Below, piece after piece: positions 5,892 to 6,729 of a stretch of DNA of 6,729 nucleotides. Within the stretch, counting starts at the first letter, position 1. Each line of letters begins with the position of its first letter. The DNA is taken from positions 1 to 6,729 of the forward strand of contig JAFOIR010000357.1 in the NCBI GenBank assembly GCA_017420625.1, written 5' to 3'. The stretch is from Bacillota bacterium (GTDB lineage Bacteria; Bacillota_A; Clostridia; Lachnospirales; Bianqueaceae). The notes under the pieces are model-generated. The model did not search any database, had not been told where the DNA came from, and worked only from the letters and a program-made list of their open reading frames with translations. A program made the translations under genes and the position numbers.

Positions 5892-6729
5892 ATGGAAATC
5901 AAAGACAGAAATCAGATCGAAGAGCAGTTCAAGTGGGATATCACCACACTGTTTGAAAGCGATGAGGCCTGGGAGAAAGCCCTGGTCGCTATTCCTGAAA
6001 TGGCCAAAGGCGTGATCGCCTACCAGGGACGGCTGAAAGAGTCACCGGCCGTTTTAAGAGCCTTTCTCGATGCGGACGAGATGCTGAACCGCAAGATCGA
6101 AGACGTATACTGCTATGCATCGCTTCGCTACTCGGAAGATACCCGTGCGGAAGCCGGTCAGGTCATGACCTCCAAGGCGATGGGCATCCTGACTCAGGTG
6201 ATGGCAGGCATGAGCTTTGCACAGCCGGAGATCCTCTCTTTATCGGAAGAGGAGTTCAAACGGTTCATGGACAGCGAAGAGCTGGCACCGTACCGCCATA
6301 CGCTGGAGGATCTCCTGCGGGCGAAAGCACATACACTTACCGAAGCAGAAGAAAAGATCCTGTCCGGTATGAGCGAGATCCGCCGCGCACCGGGCGAGAT
6401 CGCGAACATGCTGCAGGATGCGGACCTGAAGTTCGATCCGGTCAAACTGGAATCCGGCGAAGAGCTTCAGCTGACCGGCTCCAACTATATCCTGCTGCAG
6501 ATGGATCCCAGAAGAGAAGTCCGGGAAAAGGCTTTCCGCAATTACTACAAGTCCTTTAAGAACCACATCAACACCTTTGCTTCCACCTATTCAAGCAGCG
6601 TGAAGGCGGATGTGTTTACCGCCAGAACCCGTCACTACGAAAGTGCCCGTGCCATGTCGATGGCGCAGGAGAACATCCCCGCTTCTGTCTATGACAGCCT
6701 GGTGGAGACTGTGCACAAATTCATGCCGG
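5892..6729 (+). CDS. pepF: Oligoendopeptidase F, M3B metallopeptidase (5' part only)
   Basis: The frame is open from the ATG at 5892 to the window edge: 279 complete codons of a protein usually about 600 residues long. Family-typical features are the N-terminal FKWDITTLFESDEAWEKAL (about 14-32), the helical PepF N-terminal domain, the ADLKFDP region (about 182-188), GSNYILLQMDPRREVREKAF (about 198-217), and the start of the M3 catalytic domain with NTFASTYSS, the ARTRHYESA stretch and IPASVYDSL. The zinc-binding HEXXH motif lies beyond the window, so catalytic integrity cannot be judged. PepF is a cytosolic zinc peptidase that cleaves short oligopeptides; its B. subtilis homologue is known to affect sporulation signalling when overproduced. 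It starts 3 nt after the exporter stop, so cotranscription is very likely. No signal peptide is seen. Confidence 0.92.
   Translation, partial: MEIKDRNQIEEQFKWDITTLFESDEAWEKALVAIPEMAKGVIAYQGRLKESPAVLRAFLDADEMLNRKIEDVYCYASLRYSEDTRAEAGQVMTSKAMGILTQVMAGMSFAQPEILSLSEEEFKRFMDSEELAPYRHTLEDLLRAKAHTLTEAEEKILSGMSEIRRAPGEIANMLQDADLKFDPVKLESGEELQLTGSNYILLQMDPRREVREKAFRNYYKSFKNHINTFASTYSSSVKADVFTARTRHYESARAMSMAQENIPASVYDSLVETVHKFMP

Larger units (their letters stand above)
1842..6729 (+). other. Predicted operon: marR, ABC half-exporters 1 and 2, pepF
   Basis: Four same-strand genes follow the promoter at 1807-1835 with junctions of +4 bp, -1 bp and +3 bp. Each downstream ribosome binding site is embedded in the preceding coding sequence. 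No terminator or internal promoter is evident in the gaps, which are too short to hold one. The transcript runs past the right edge, so further genes may belong to it. Confidence 0.82.

Noticed and set aside
6194..6566. Minus-strand open frames opposite pepF
   Set aside because: The plus frame matches PepF continuously from 5892 to the edge; the reverse frames show no motif.

Overview
The window reads as chromosomal DNA from a Bacillota (Firmicutes)-type bacterium of moderate GC. Support comes from strong AGGAGG-type ribosome binding sites, consensus sigma-A promoters, a MarR plus paired half-size ABC exporter operon, an oligoendopeptidase F, and a single-PDZ HtrA. A finer taxonomic placement is not supported. 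Every gene is of a recognisable family. I see no mobile element, CRISPR array, tRNA or rRNA.

Layout: (1) 1-672, the 3' part of an HtrA/DegP-type serine protease, running rightward and cut by the left edge. (2) 720-777, a long hairpin terminator between convergent genes, oriented mainly for the leftward gene. (3) 776-1735, a leftward alpha/beta hydrolase of the hormone-sensitive-lipase (HSL, family IV) type. (4) 1736-1886, a compact divergent control region with two back-to-back sigma-A promoters, both with 17-bp spacers, whose -35 hexamers are only 8 bp apart. It also holds AT-rich palindromes that could be MarR operators. (5) 1887-6729, a rightward, tightly packed operon: marR regulator, ABC half-exporter 1, ABC half-exporter 2, and pepF, which is cut by the right edge. 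The junctions are +4 bp, a 1-bp overlap and +3 bp.

How the genes fit together: the MarR protein probably represses its own operon, and perhaps the divergent hydrolase, until a ligand releases it. The two ABC proteins have complementary defects in their nucleotide-binding domains: Asp and Gln replace the catalytic Glu and switch His in the first, and LSQGQ replaces LSGGQ in the second. That is the known pattern of heterodimeric exporters with one degenerate and one hydrolytic ATP site (BmrCD, LmrCD, TM287/288 type). The substrate cannot be read from the sequence. Close linkage of a cytosolic oligopeptidase raises, without proving, a peptide connection.

The least routine points are the divergent promoter arrangement, which also fixes the hydrolase start at 1735 rather than at upstream in-frame codons, and the placement of pepF in the exporter operon. 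I found no evidence for a wholly new system.
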